Below, piece by piece: positions 36,618-46,120 of a stretch of DNA of 64,000 nt (within the stretch, counting starts at the first letter, position 1; each line of letters starts with the position of its first letter). The stretch is from assembly GCA_965224765.1 (NCBI GenBank), contig CBDDAC010000012.1, forward strand, positions 1 through 64,000, given 5' to 3'. The notes below the pieces were generated by a model that was not told where the DNA came from, searched no databases, and saw nothing but the letters and a program-made list of their open reading frames with translations. This DNA is from CAZDBA01 sp965224765 (GTDB taxonomy: Bacteria > Planctomycetota > Planctomycetia > Pirellulales > Pirellulaceae). A program made the translations under genes and the position numbers.

Positions 36618-36837
36618 TACCTATCATTCCCTGAAAAGGCGACATGTCACAAGAATTATGACCTATCGCTGCGACCCATCGAGTCGCACGACGAAAAACC
36701 CTGTATTTTCCTGTACCAAAAACAGGAATTATACCAACATGAAGATGTTGTCAGTTTAGACGCAAACGTGCAACAGAAAAACCAAGGTTGCATTGGGGAG
36801 GCTTTTAGAAGTCGACTCTTTTCGCAATACTGGACGA

Positions 36838-37458
36838 ATGGCCAAACTCTATTTTTATTACTCCGCGATGAATGCCGGCAAGAGTACGACACTTTTGCAA
36901 TCGGCATACAATTACGAAGAACGCGGCATGCGCGTTTTACTCTTTACGCCTGCGGTTGACGACCGAGCAGGATCAGGGACCATTTCATCACGAATTGGGC
37001 TTTCACGCGAAGCCATCGCCTTTCGCTCCGACCAGGATCTTTTCGTGCAAATTCGAGCCACGCACCAGGACGCAAAAGTCAGCTGCGTCTTGGTCGATGA
37101 ATCGCAGTTTCTCACAGGTCCCCAGGTGTTACAGTTGACCATGGTCTGTGACCAACTCGGAGTACCTGTAATTTGCTACGGAATCCGAACCGACTTTCAA
37201 GGCGAAGTTTTTGAGGGAAGCAAATACCTGCTTGGCTGGGCAGATGAATTATCTGAGATCAAAACCATTTGCCATTCAGGTCGAAAGGCAACCATGAATG
37301 CGCGGCTTGACGCCAACGGCAACCGAGTTTTCCAGGGGCAACAAATTGAAATCGGACACAACTACGTCGCCCTCAGCCGCAAAGAATTCCAGCTTGAGAA
37401 AGTAACCCCGCTGGACTACAAGGCTCCCAATGAGAGAGAAATTCACCAAGTCGAATAG
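36838..37458 (+). CDS. tdk: thymidine kinase
   Basis: 206 residues of the type II thymidine kinase family, which phosphorylates thymidine for salvage. The nucleotide loop is SAMNAGKSTTL (residues 9-19), Walker B is CVLVDESQFL, and the substrate lid region is GIRTDFQGEVFEGSKYLLGW. In the usual zinc site, only the first cysteine remains (TICHSGRKATMNARLD); the later Cys and His are replaced in YVALSRKEF, where relatives have CRK-H-Y. The last codons (EIHQVE) and the stop are encoded by the first unit of the 20-bp tandem repeat. Start at 36838, preferred over an upstream in-frame ATG. Confidence 0.92.
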   Translation: MAKLYFYYSAMNAGKSTTLLQSAYNYEERGMRVLLFTPAVDDRAGSGTISSRIGLSREAIAFRSDQDLFVQIRATHQDAKVSCVLVDESQFLTGPQVLQLTMVCDQLGVPVICYGIRTDFQGEVFEGSKYLLGWADELSEIKTICHSGRKATMNARLDANGNRVFQGQQIEIGHNYVALSRKEFQLEKVTPLDYKAPNEREIHQVE

Positions 37459-37620
37459 GAATTCACCAAGTCGAATAGGAATTCACCAAGTCGAATAGGA
37501 ATTCTCCAAGTCGAATAGGAATTCACCAAGTCGAATAGGAATTCTCCAAGTCGAATAGGAATTCTCCAAGTCGAATAGGAATTCTCCAAGTCGAATAGGA
37601 ATTCACCAAGTCGAATAGGG
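37441..37620. repeat. nine exact-length 20-bp tandem units between two convergent genes
   Basis: Nine contiguous units of GAATTCACCAAGTCGAATAG (phase shifted by one), differing only in A/T at one position (ATTCACC or ATTCTCC; pattern A A A T A T T T A). Each unit carries a GAATTC. On the plus strand a unit contains the tdk stop; on the minus strand a unit contains a TGA used by the CYTH gene. The unit length is not a multiple of three. Confidence 0.95.
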
Positions 37621-38061
37621 CGTTTTCGACAAGCTCGAATTGAAATACCGAGGATCGTCGGTAACTTCTTTGCCCACCCAATCAGGAAGCTCAAATGCCT
37701 GAGATTCCGATTCCAGTTCTATTTCGGCAACGACCAAGCCGTCGTTGACGCCATGGAACTCATCAACTTCCCAGACCATATTGGCAAAACGAATCAGATG
37801 CCGATTTTTCTCAATCAAAGGTTGTTCACAGAACTTAAGCATCTCTCGCGCATCATCCAGAGGAACTTCGTATTCAAACTCCGCGCGACTGGCCTGGGTC
37901 GTCAAACTTTTGACTGTCAGCATCGCCAAGTCTCCGGCAACCCGCACTCTCACCGTTCGTTGTTGGTCTCGATTCAAGTATCCCTGGCAATATAAGGTCG
38001 AATCAGCGGTTCGCCAATCGTCGTTCTTGACCAGAAATTTTCGTTCGATTTCAATTCCCAT
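37603..38061 (-). CDS. CYTH domain protein (triphosphatase-like)
   Basis: 152 residues with the N-terminal ExExK signature EIERK at residues 4-8 (MGIEIERKFLVKNDDW) and further family strands: RTVRVRVAGDLAMLTVKS, FEYEVPLDDAREML, WEVDEFHGVNDGLVVAEIEL. The acidic and basic residues line a tunnel that binds triphosphate compounds with a divalent metal; many bacterial members are inorganic triphosphatases or of unknown substrate. The C-terminus (LSKTPYSTW) runs into the last unit of the 20-bp repeat, which supplies the stop. It follows the TolC-like gene. Confidence 0.88.
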   Translation of the reverse strand: MGIEIERKFLVKNDDWRTADSTLYCQGYLNRDQQRTVRVRVAGDLAMLTVKSLTTQASRAEFEYEVPLDDAREMLKFCEQPLIEKNRHLIRFANMVWEVDEFHGVNDGLVVAEIELESESQAFELPDWVGKEVTDDPRYFNSSLSKTPYSTW

Positions 38062-38154
38062 TCGTTTGCCTTCCGAAGGGCAGCGGTTCGCATCGGGCCA
38101 ACCTCAAACCCCAATCGACCAAAATTCACTTTAGATGGCTAACAACGCTATCGC

Positions 38155-40173
38155 TTAATTTGCTCCGGGTGCAATACCCACGTCTGGAACTGGAACCACG
38201 TCCTGCGGAGCGTATTCCGCACCGCTGGAGAAGTTGGGCGAAAAGCTAATGGGTGCTCCCACTTGACTGTCGATGCCGGCAGAAATCGGCTCGATATCCG
38301 TACTGGCCCCAGTAAACATCGTTTGGTAGCGAACCGCCTTTTCCAAAGCGTTTTGCTGGGCCTCAGTCGTCCATTGATCTTCTTGAAGATGGATATTGTA
38401 TCGCGACAACAATCCGCCCGTCGTGTAGGCATAGTCCAAAAGAGCTTGGTTGTAGTCGATAATAGATCGAAGCAATTGGCTTTCCGAAGACGCCGCTCGC
38501 TGTTGCACATCCAGCAAGAAGAAGATCTGATCCTTTCCTTCCTCCGCACGGATCCGTTTCGGTTCAAGTTCTTCTTGAATGGCAAGTCGAGTGTTGTAGG
38601 TGGTTCTGATATTTGTCATTGCCCGGTCGACTTCGGTGTAGGCCGCTCCCAAATCGTGAAGCAATTGACGTTGTTGTTCCCGCAATACAGCCTTCTCACG
38701 ATAGAGACGAAGTTCCGCATTACGAACAGCCAGATGGCCATGTCGATTGCCGATTGGACCGTTGAACTCGAACCCGAAATTCCAATCATCGAGATCTCCA
38801 TTGATCATATCGTCAAACGCACTCCCGTTAGTTCGACTTCGACTCCCAAACAAATTGTCTCCAAAACCTCGGAATCCATACTGCCCGACGAGGTCAAGAC
38901 GCCACATATTCAGAGCCTTTGCCGCAACATACTCCAACTCACGCTGCTTGATGACCCATTTCTGGCGACGGATCTCCGGACGTTGTTCGAGCGTTGCAGC
39001 TTGCGAAGCCTGCCAGTCAAACGCGATTGGAGCCACCGAAGGTTCCGAGATCGGTTTGATAATCGTGTTTTCACTAACCGAAAGCCCAAGCAACCTGCGT
39101 AGATTTCTTTCCGCTCCCAACACTCCCAATTGTCCCTGGCCAACTCCAGTTAGTGCGTTTTCTGCTTGAGCTTTAAAGGTAAAGTATTGCTGACGGGCCT
39201 GAGCCTCTTCATCAGGTCGACCCACGCCATTGTCCAACCGTAGTTTGCGGTTTTCCCAAGTTTTACGAGTCGCATCTCGCGCCGTCATCTTGGTATTCAA
39301 ATCGCGATAGGCAAAATATAGTTCCCAGTAGTTCCGCTCGACGTCTCGAACCAAATCACGAATCGTGGCTTCGAAGTCCGCTAAAGAAATGTCACTTCGG
39401 ATTCTGGAGATCAAGACTCCGTTATAATTTCCCGCGACTGCGTTGGGCCCGGCAATTCGGTTTATCGCAACACCGGATCCACGCAAAAGCGGCTGACGGA
39501 TGTCGATTTGATTGACGGTGTTCCAAACACTTGGAACCGTGTTGAATGGAGAATTGTCACGACTGTAATCCGTAACATTGCGAACAGAAAAAACCGTTCC
39601 TGCCGCCGTCTGCTTTGACAGCTGCATGTTGAAGTTACCTGAATTGGTGATGTTGTTTGCAACACCACCACCAAAGAACGCGTTATTGAACGTTCTTTCC
39701 GCATGGGCAAGGCCAATCGCGCTGCTGAATTGTGCATCAAACGCACTCAATGCCGCTTCGACACTGGATTGTGGATCAGTTTCCACAATCGCTTGGTCCA
39801 TCAAGGTGGCAGCACCTTGGGGTGCACTTACCACGACGCCACCGAGTTTGGAAAGTACCTTACTGTTTTGCAAAGCCAAATGAATGCACTCGTCCAAGGT
39901 CATTTCGGAGTACTGTATTTGATCATAAGTACTTAAGGTGATTGGCGGTCCCGTATAAAGCGATCCCGCATCATCACAGTTGTCATCGAATAATTCAGGG
40001 TGTTCGATCCTTTGCAGCGCTGGCGAACAGGGTGCGCAATCCCCGCCGGGCATCCTTAGCCTTTGCGGCTGGCGGTGAGTCGCGCAACCGGCAAAGTATA
40101 CAAACGTAAATGCCAAACCACACAACATGGTGATCTGAAGCCAATTCGACACGCGAACAGTAACACAATTCAT
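38155..40173 (-). CDS. TolC-family outer-membrane channel lipoprotein
   Basis: 672 residues. A lipoprotein-type signal (LQITMLCGLAFTFVYFAGCA) is followed by the long alpha-helical hairpins of the TolC/OEP family. Helical segments include LADFEATIRDLVRDVERNYW, ARDATRKTWENRKLRLDNGV, QLLHDLGAAYTEVDRAMTNI and the Q-rich helices around EEGKDQIFFLLDVQQRAASS. Barrel-like segments (FGFEFNGPIGNRHGHLAVRN) lie between. It probably forms a trimeric exit duct for efflux or secretion. No inner-membrane pump gene is adjacent, so its partner is unknown. It is longer than E. coli TolC, with an extended C-terminal tail. Confidence 0.85.
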   Translation of the reverse strand: MNCVTVRVSNWLQITMLCGLAFTFVYFAGCATHRQPQRLRMPGGDCAPCSPALQRIEHPELFDDNCDDAGSLYTGPPITLSTYDQIQYSEMTLDECIHLALQNSKVLSKLGGVVVSAPQGAATLMDQAIVETDPQSSVEAALSAFDAQFSSAIGLAHAERTFNNAFFGGGVANNITNSGNFNMQLSKQTAAGTVFSVRNVTDYSRDNSPFNTVPSVWNTVNQIDIRQPLLRGSGVAINRIAGPNAVAGNYNGVLISRIRSDISLADFEATIRDLVRDVERNYWELYFAYRDLNTKMTARDATRKTWENRKLRLDNGVGRPDEEAQARQQYFTFKAQAENALTGVGQGQLGVLGAERNLRRLLGLSVSENTIIKPISEPSVAPIAFDWQASQAATLEQRPEIRRQKWVIKQRELEYVAAKALNMWRLDLVGQYGFRGFGDNLFGSRSRTNGSAFDDMINGDLDDWNFGFEFNGPIGNRHGHLAVRNAELRLYREKAVLREQQRQLLHDLGAAYTEVDRAMTNIRTTYNTRLAIQEELEPKRIRAEEGKDQIFFLLDVQQRAASSESQLLRSIIDYNQALLDYAYTTGGLLSRYNIHLQEDQWTTEAQQNALEKAVRYQTMFTGASTDIEPISAGIDSQVGAPISFSPNFSSGAEYAPQDVVPVPDVGIAPGAN

Positions 40174-40704
40174 CTTGAATTCCGGACAAACCGAACAACG
40201 TTACGATCCGCAACAAACGGATCTATCGAGATGATCGGTACGAACCGAATGACAATATCAGAGATAGTCAATCGATCCGATTGATCAGTACATTCGCTAC
40301 AGTTGAACACTCGTGAAAACGGCTCGGCCCTAGTTGGCGACCGTCAAAGAACGTCCGACGAAGAAAAGCCCATGGCGAAGTGTAATGGGCACAACACTGG
40401 CCGATTCCCACCAGCCTGTCCACAAATCGATTGGATCGGATGCGTGGACTCGCCAAGCATCCGATGCAGCTTGGCTGCCTGAAGTGAACCGCAGAATCTA
40501 ACGCTACGTCTCGATGCAATCACAACAAGGAAAAGCGCAATTCGATGGAGGCCGAAGCTCGCGACAAGACAGAAGAAATGGCAGGTTTCGGCCGGAGCCT
40601 CAACCGCCCAATTGCGGAGCACAGATTTGCTTGCTCTTGAACAGGCGCCAGCCCAAAACGAAAGTTTGTGCGGCTAGTATTACAGTCCTGCCAGTAAAGA
40701 TCTT
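40174..40704. other. noncoding region with one dispersed repeat copy
   Basis: About 530 bases with no credible gene. Near 40578-40620 it contains a single diverged copy of the dispersed repeat core (GTTTCGGCCGGAGCCTCAAC). The rest shows nothing recognisable. Confidence 0.5.
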
Positions 40705-41277
40705 TTACCAACCCCACCACTGAAGCTGCTTCGTGGCAGGCACATGATTGCCCGGACGGCAGAATCCAAGTGGATGGTCACACTCACGATAGTCATCAAA
40801 GTGACCGTGATAGGGCCAGAGCGCTACTGAACTGAAAAAATGAAAACTGCTATCGCCGACTTCGCGCCAAGGTCCTCGGGTTTGTCCATATCGCTCCAAC
40901 TTGACGTTCTCAAAAAAGAGCGGCTGGTATCGGATATTTGGGGCGGTCCAGGCATAGGCGATTGGCGAAGGAGCAAAGGTTGTCCAAGTGTCCGGATAAG
41001 CATCTGTAAACTTATTCGATCGGTCTTGTGGAGCGTCAGTTGACAACTCTCGGACTTCCACGGAAAGCGAACTCATCGGTTTGCGCAATGGATTTATCTT
41101 CAGCAAAACGTCCAGATTCCCGGTATCGTCACCCTCGTCTTCTACTTGTTGAAATCCCGCAGGTGACGAGTTAATCATGTATCGTCGATCGGTATCTTGG
41201 GCGGAGACCGAGTTGGTAGCACACCAACACATTCCAATGAGAACCGCGAATTGAGTAACGTGGAAAGACAGTTTCAT
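40705..41277 (-). CDS. planctomycete-type exported protein, unknown function
   Basis: 190 residues with a signal peptide (VTQFAVLIGMCWCATNSVSA). The C-terminal 80 residues have an aromatic-rich block, YQPLFFENVKLERYGQTRGP, then FHFFSSVALWPYHGHFD and ECDHPLGFCRPGNHVP. The PLFFE-x-x-LERYG ... ECxxxLGxxRPG pattern recurs in uncharacterised planctomycete proteins as I remember them; the family has no known activity. Start ATG at 41275-41277. It lies upstream of, and probably separate from, the TolC-like gene. Confidence 0.6.
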   Translation of the reverse strand: MKLSFHVTQFAVLIGMCWCATNSVSAQDTDRRYMINSSPAGFQQVEDEGDDTGNLDVLLKINPLRKPMSSLSVEVRELSTDAPQDRSNKFTDAYPDTWTTFAPSPIAYAWTAPNIRYQPLFFENVKLERYGQTRGPWREVGDSSFHFFSSVALWPYHGHFDDYRECDHPLGFCRPGNHVPATKQLQWWGW

Positions 41278-41662
41278 CGGTCAACCTGCGCAACAAAAAG
41301 TACAATGAGTACATCAGGTATCGACGCAAACAACGCGAACATTCGCCATCAGCCGAAAGTCGATCAAAGGTTACGTATTCACTATGCCTTATCGCAGCCA
41401 AATGGCTTACCAAGACGTCAAGGTTGGGCAAAAGAGCAAGCACTTTGGTATTTCCCACGGGGATTGGTGCCATGTGAGCAGAACGGTTCTCATCGGCCAC
41501 CCCATAACTCGCTCCGCTGAAACCGACCCAAATTTGTTGTTGCAAACACCTTGTGGAGGAAAGTTTTGGTTCAGTCATGCGCATCGAATGCATCTCTACA
41601 CGTGCTGCAAACACCATTCTAAAAAAGCGACCGAGAATCGCCGATCGTGGCAACGCAATCGA
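41278..41662. other. intergenic region without recognised features
   Basis: About 385 bases between two minus-strand genes. Open frames here are short and have no family resemblance. Confidence 0.4.
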
Positions 41663-41986
41663 TCACTTCTCCAAGGTTCCTAAAATTTCAGCGGTCGACC
41701 GCATGTAAACCAACCCCAAAGAGTGCGGAAACAAACTCATCCCTTCATCTCTCAACCTTGGGGCATGATCCCGCTCGTAGAGATCAAAGTCGGCTCGGGA
41801 CAAAAAGCTGTAGTTGATGGCAAACGTCGGACGCTCGCTGTCTAGTTTGATCACCTCGCCCGAAATCGCACCACAATCAATCACATCCTGGATGTGCTTG
41901 GGCAGCAACCAGTCCAACCACCGCGCCACAAGATTTTCGTCGCCCTCTGTAAACTCACATTGAACGGTATAGCGAAACATCATCAA
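41663..41986 (-). CDS. DUF4286 family protein
   Basis: 107 residues of the DUF4286 type, a small ferredoxin-like fold: RYTVQCEFTEGDENLVARWL, DWLLPKHIQDVIDCGAISGE, FAINYSFLSRADFDLYERDH and APRLRDEGMSLFP. The family is cytoplasmic and of unknown function. The start at 41986 (MMMFRYTV) may in fact be one of the next two ATG codons. It appears monocistronic. Confidence 0.8.
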   Translation of the reverse strand: MMMFRYTVQCEFTEGDENLVARWLDWLLPKHIQDVIDCGAISGEVIKLDSERPTFAINYSFLSRADFDLYERDHAPRLRDEGMSLFPHSLGLVYMRSTAEILGTLEK

Positions 41987-42326
41987 TTCTCCTGTCCTTC
42001 GACAAGAGCCTTTGTCAGACCATCAATAAGGGGGGGGCCGCGGCGATTATTGAATTTTGCGGACGCGTTGTCAAAGAGGAAAAATATCAAATCAGTGCCA
42101 TGAATCTTTGGGGGCACTCGAATACGGGTTCAAATCAAATTCGGTCACTTAAACGTGGGCGATCTACGAAAAATAAGTGAGCAGTAAACAAAGTGTAAGC
42201 CATCAAGCACTGATGCTGAAAAACTATGTTTTGCGGCAATTTCTGATAAGATCAAGAGACAGTATCGCTCAAAATATCGATCGATCGAACGGATTACGAT
42301 TCGCCAGTTATTCAGGGAGACCCACC
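41987..42326. other. intergenic region, promoter side of the DUF1501 cluster
   Basis: About 340 bases between divergent genes. It includes a run of nine G near 42031. No defined promoter motif was recognised. Confidence 0.4.
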
Positions 42327-43628
42327 ATGAGTTGTAGCGATCACATTCTAAGCCGCAGAAACTTGCTCACAGTCGGCGCACTTGGAGGGCTAACGCTTTC
42401 CAACTTTTTTCGTATGAAAAGTGCAGTTGCCGATCAGAAACACTATGACAGTGTCGAGGGCACGGCAAAATCGGTGATCTTTATCTTCTTACCAGGTGGA
42501 GTCGCTCAACAGGAATCCTGGGATCCCAAGCCCTATGCGCCCCTTGAGTATCGTGGTCCCATGGGGAGCATCAAGACCAACGTTACTGGCGTTCGATTCA
42601 ACGAAACACTTAAACAAACGGCACAAATTGCAGACAAATTGGTTGTTTGCCGCAGCATGACTCATGGAGAAGCAGCTCACGAGCGCGGCGTCCACAATAT
42701 GTTCACCGGGTACCGTCCCAGCCCTGCCCTACAGTACCCCAGCATGGGAAGTGTTGTCTCACATGAGTTTGGTCCGCGAAATAATTTGCCACCTTATGTA
42801 CTCATTCCAAATCAGCCCAACCCCTATGCTGGGACGGGATACTTAAGCAGTTCGTTTGCAGGTTTTAGTTTGGGGAGTGATCCCAATCGCGAGGACTTCC
42901 AAGTTCGAGATTTGCGGCTGCCTGGTGACGTCGATGCAACGAGATTTAGTCGTCGACGCAAACTGCTCGACATGGTCAACAGCCATTTCCGTGAACGAGA
43001 AAAGTCCGATGCGATGGAGGCAGTCGACACGTTTTACGATCGGGCGTATGGCTTGATTAGCAGTGAAAAAGCTCGCTTGGCATTTGACATTAGCAAAGAA
43101 GACACAAAGGTCCGCGACGCATACGGACGTAATCAAGCCGGACAGCGGATGCTAATGGCACGCCGATTGGTGGAAGCTGGCGTTCGATTTGTAACGTTGA
43201 CCTACGGTGGCTGGGACCATCATGATCAAATTCACGACGGGATCAATCGATCGATGCCGGCATTCGACAAAGCCTTTGCGATGTTGATTCGCGATCTTGA
43301 ACAACGAGGTCTGCTGGATTCAACGATGGTCTGCGTGACCAGTGAGTTTGGCCGCACACCAAAAATCAATGCGACCGCAGGGCGCGATCATTGGCCCAAA
43401 GTATTTAGTTCCGTCATGGCGGGTGGTGGGCTAAAAAAAGGGATGGTCTACGGAACGTCCAACGCAACGGCCTCAGAGCCCGATGAGACTCCATTCACCG
43501 TTGAAGACTGGGCCACCACGATTTACTCCTGCCTGGGCATTGTCGCCGACAAAGAATTGATGGCGCCGGGTGACCGTCCGATCGAAATCGTTGACGGCGG
43601 CGAAGTTCGAACCGAGATACTGGCATAG
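42327..43628 (+). CDS. DUF1501 twin-arginine-exported protein
   Basis: 433 residues from the ATG at 42327, which has GGGAGA upstream. The N-terminus SRRNLLTVGALGGLTLSNFF is a Tat signal. Family motifs: VIFIFLPGGVAQQESWDPKP, CRSMTHGEAAHERGVHNMFT, LTYGGWDHHDQ and TSEFGRTPKINATAGRDHWP. It is the first gene of a tight cluster running to 50.96 kb, together with a PPC-domain protein, a DUF1549/DUF1553 protein and a cytochrome/WD40 protein. A paralogue is at 17.9 kb. Confidence 0.9.
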   Translation: MSCSDHILSRRNLLTVGALGGLTLSNFFRMKSAVADQKHYDSVEGTAKSVIFIFLPGGVAQQESWDPKPYAPLEYRGPMGSIKTNVTGVRFNETLKQTAQIADKLVVCRSMTHGEAAHERGVHNMFTGYRPSPALQYPSMGSVVSHEFGPRNNLPPYVLIPNQPNPYAGTGYLSSSFAGFSLGSDPNREDFQVRDLRLPGDVDATRFSRRRKLLDMVNSHFREREKSDAMEAVDTFYDRAYGLISSEKARLAFDISKEDTKVRDAYGRNQAGQRMLMARRLVEAGVRFVTLTYGGWDHHDQIHDGINRSMPAFDKAFAMLIRDLEQRGLLDSTMVCVTSEFGRTPKINATAGRDHWPKVFSSVMAGGGLKKGMVYGTSNATASEPDETPFTVEDWATTIYSCLGIVADKELMAPGDRPIEIVDGGEVRTEILA

Positions 43629-43690
43629 TCAGCTTTTCGTTCGCATCTCTCGCTACGCTTTTTGAGATTCCTGTTTTTTATCGAATTGAT

Positions 43691-46120
43691 ATGTACAGCA
43701 AATTTCGTTTTGACTTCTTCTGCCTGGTGCTGTTGGCTGCAGCTTCTGCATTGGCCTCAACTCCAAGACTCTCAGTCATCCTCCCGCGAGGCATTCAACG
43801 CGGGTCGACAGAAGTCCTGGATTTTCATGGACAACGATTGTCGGGCGCCCAAGAGGTCTTTGTTTATGACCAGGGAATATCCGTTCAAAAAATTGAGCAA
43901 GGTAGTAGCGCAAATCACATCCGGGTTACCGTCGAGATCGCTCCTGATTGTCGACTTGGTGAGCACATTGTTCAGGTCCGCACCAATGATGGAGTTTCTG
44001 ATTTCCGTTCTTTCTTTGTGGGGGCCTTCCCTAATGTTAAGGAAGTTGAAAACAACAACGACTTTTCGAAACCACAACTCTTGGCAATGAATACGACGGT
44101 CAACGGAGTGCTAAAAACCGAGGACGTCGATTTTTTCCAAGTCCAACTCACGAAAGGACAACGTCTCAGCGTTGAAGTTGAAGGTATTCGACTTGGATTC
44201 CTGCTAGATGCGTCAATCGCCGTCCTGAATTCTGATCGCTTTGAAATCGCGTTTTCCGATGACACATCACTCTTGAAACAAGATCCATTCATTTCCCTCC
44301 TCGCCCCAGCAGCAGGCAATTACTACATTCAAATTAGGGAAAGCGCCTACGGAGGTAACGATCAATCTCGCTATCGCATGCACGTCGGAGAATTTCCTCG
44401 CCCCACAGCGATTTTCCCTGCAGGCGGCCAACCCAACGAAAAAATGAGTCTAACTTTTCTGGGGGATCCAACAGGCGCAATCACACAAGAAGTTCAGTTA
44501 CCGCCTTCATTTGGATTTCGTAGTGGCCTGTTCCTAACTCAAGGCGAGTTCAGCTCCCCTTCTCCCCTCCCCTTTCGCATCAACGATCTCGAAAACATCA
44601 TTGAGGTGGAACCCAATGGCAAATACTGGCCAGAGAATGTCGCCGGATCCCTGCCATGTGCCATCAACGGGGTCATCAGCCAACCCGGTGACGAGGACTT
44701 GTTTAAATTCCCTGCCAAAAAGGGGCAAATCTTTGACGTTGAATGCTTTGCTCGTCGGCTGGGTTCAGGACTCGATCCCGTGATCAATATTTTCAAAGAC
44801 AGCGACAAAAAGCACTTGATTGGCAATGACGACTCCCGCGGTCCAGATAGCTATCTACGGTTCCAAGTCCCCGAAGACGGCGATTACATTTTGCGAGTTC
44901 GTGACCACTTGCGACGTGGCGAGGAAGATTTTGTCTATCGAGTTGAGTTTCAGCCTGTCAAAGCGCAACTGGGAATGAGCATTCCAAGGATCGATCGATA
45001 TTCGCAACTTCGACAAACCATCACCATCCCGCAAGGTGGGCGATTCGCGACGCTGATCAATGCCACCAAAACCGACTTCGGTGGCGAGATTGAATTGATC
45101 GGTGACAATCTTCCGCCCGGTGTGACGATGCATGCTCAACCGATGCGAGGTAATCTTAACGTAATGCCTGTAGTGTTTGAGGCTTCTCAGGACGCCAAGA
45201 TTGCTGGGCGACTTGTCGATTTTCGCGGCAAACTCAAAGACGAAAACCGCAGCGTCTCGGGAAGTTTTTCCAATCGCGCCGACTTTGCTCTGGGCCAGCC
45301 GAACAACGCAGTCTACTACGCTTGTACGGTAGACCGGCTGCCAATCGCGGTCGTTGAAAAGCTACCGTTTTCACTTGAGATTGTTCCTCCGAAAACACCG
45401 CTGGTACGAGAAGGCCAGATAAACATCAAAATACTTGTTCATCGTGACGAGGGCTTTGACCAACCCATCAAAATCCAATTCCCGTTTAGGCCGCCGGGGG
45501 TCGGAACGAATTACCAACTCACGATTCCAAAGGATGCAGCCGAGTTCAACTATCCCCTGAATGCCAACGCCAACGCCCAACTTGGCAAATGGCCCATCTA
45601 CATAATTGGGCAGGCCGAGGTCAACGGACCAGCCTGGAGTTCGACCCAATTGGCAGAGCTTGAGATCGCGGAACCCTACGTAAAATTTGAAATCAAACGG
45701 GCTGCAGTCGAACAGGGCAACAAAACGCAACTTCTTTGCAATCTCACGCATCTAACAACGTTCGACGGCGAAGCAACCGCAGAGATTTTGGGATTGCCGC
45801 CCGCGATTTCGGTCCCCCCGCTTAAGTTCACCAAGGACACTAAAGAATTGGCCTTTGACATTGAAACCACGGCCGAAAGCCCGCTCGGAAAACATAAGGG
45901 ACTTTTTTGCCGAGTCGCAATTCCGCTCAATGAACAGACTGTCATGTCTACAGCGGGGCGAAGTGAACTTCAGGTCAACAAGCCACGCCCAGTACCCAAG
46001 ATTGAGACCGCCCCAGTGGTTGCAGTTCCACCAGCCCAATCTGCGGAATCTCCGCCACCAGCAAAACCACTTTCTCGCTTGGAGCAATTGCGTCAAACGG
46101 CAAAGGAGAAGAAGCAATGA
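43691..46120 (+). CDS. PPC-domain secreted protein
   Basis: 809 residues with a signal peptide (FFCLVLLAAASALA). It contains at least two bacterial pre-peptidase C-terminal (PPC) domains: EVENNNDFSKPQLLAMNTTV with DVDFFQVQLTKGQRLSVEVE near residue 130, and VEPNGKYWPENV with GDEDLFKFPAKKGQIFDVEC near residue 310. An IPT/TIG-like beta domain precedes them and further beta-sandwich regions follow. The C-terminus is Pro/Ala-rich and then basic. It shares four bases (ATGA) with the next gene, so they are translationally coupled. It is probably an extracytoplasmic binding partner of the DUF1549/DUF1553 system; that role is inferred. Confidence 0.82.
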   Translation: MYSKFRFDFFCLVLLAAASALASTPRLSVILPRGIQRGSTEVLDFHGQRLSGAQEVFVYDQGISVQKIEQGSSANHIRVTVEIAPDCRLGEHIVQVRTNDGVSDFRSFFVGAFPNVKEVENNNDFSKPQLLAMNTTVNGVLKTEDVDFFQVQLTKGQRLSVEVEGIRLGFLLDASIAVLNSDRFEIAFSDDTSLLKQDPFISLLAPAAGNYYIQIRESAYGGNDQSRYRMHVGEFPRPTAIFPAGGQPNEKMSLTFLGDPTGAITQEVQLPPSFGFRSGLFLTQGEFSSPSPLPFRINDLENIIEVEPNGKYWPENVAGSLPCAINGVISQPGDEDLFKFPAKKGQIFDVECFARRLGSGLDPVINIFKDSDKKHLIGNDDSRGPDSYLRFQVPEDGDYILRVRDHLRRGEEDFVYRVEFQPVKAQLGMSIPRIDRYSQLRQTITIPQGGRFATLINATKTDFGGEIELIGDNLPPGVTMHAQPMRGNLNVMPVVFEASQDAKIAGRLVDFRGKLKDENRSVSGSFSNRADFALGQPNNAVYYACTVDRLPIAVVEKLPFSLEIVPPKTPLVREGQINIKILVHRDEGFDQPIKIQFPFRPPGVGTNYQLTIPKDAAEFNYPLNANANAQLGKWPIYIIGQAEVNGPAWSSTQLAELEIAEPYVKFEIKRAAVEQGNKTQLLCNLTHLTTFDGEATAEILGLPPAISVPPLKFTKDTKELAFDIETTAESPLGKHKGLFCRVAIPLNEQTVMSTAGRSELQVNKPRPVPKIETAPVVAVPPAQSAESPPPAKPLSRLEQLRQTAKEKKQ

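Noticed and set aside
37441..37620. CRISPR or repeat-encoded protein on the minus strand
   Set aside because: The 20-bp units are contiguous without spacers, and the long minus-strand frame with RIPIRLGEF-like peptides exists only because the repeat lacks stops in that frame.
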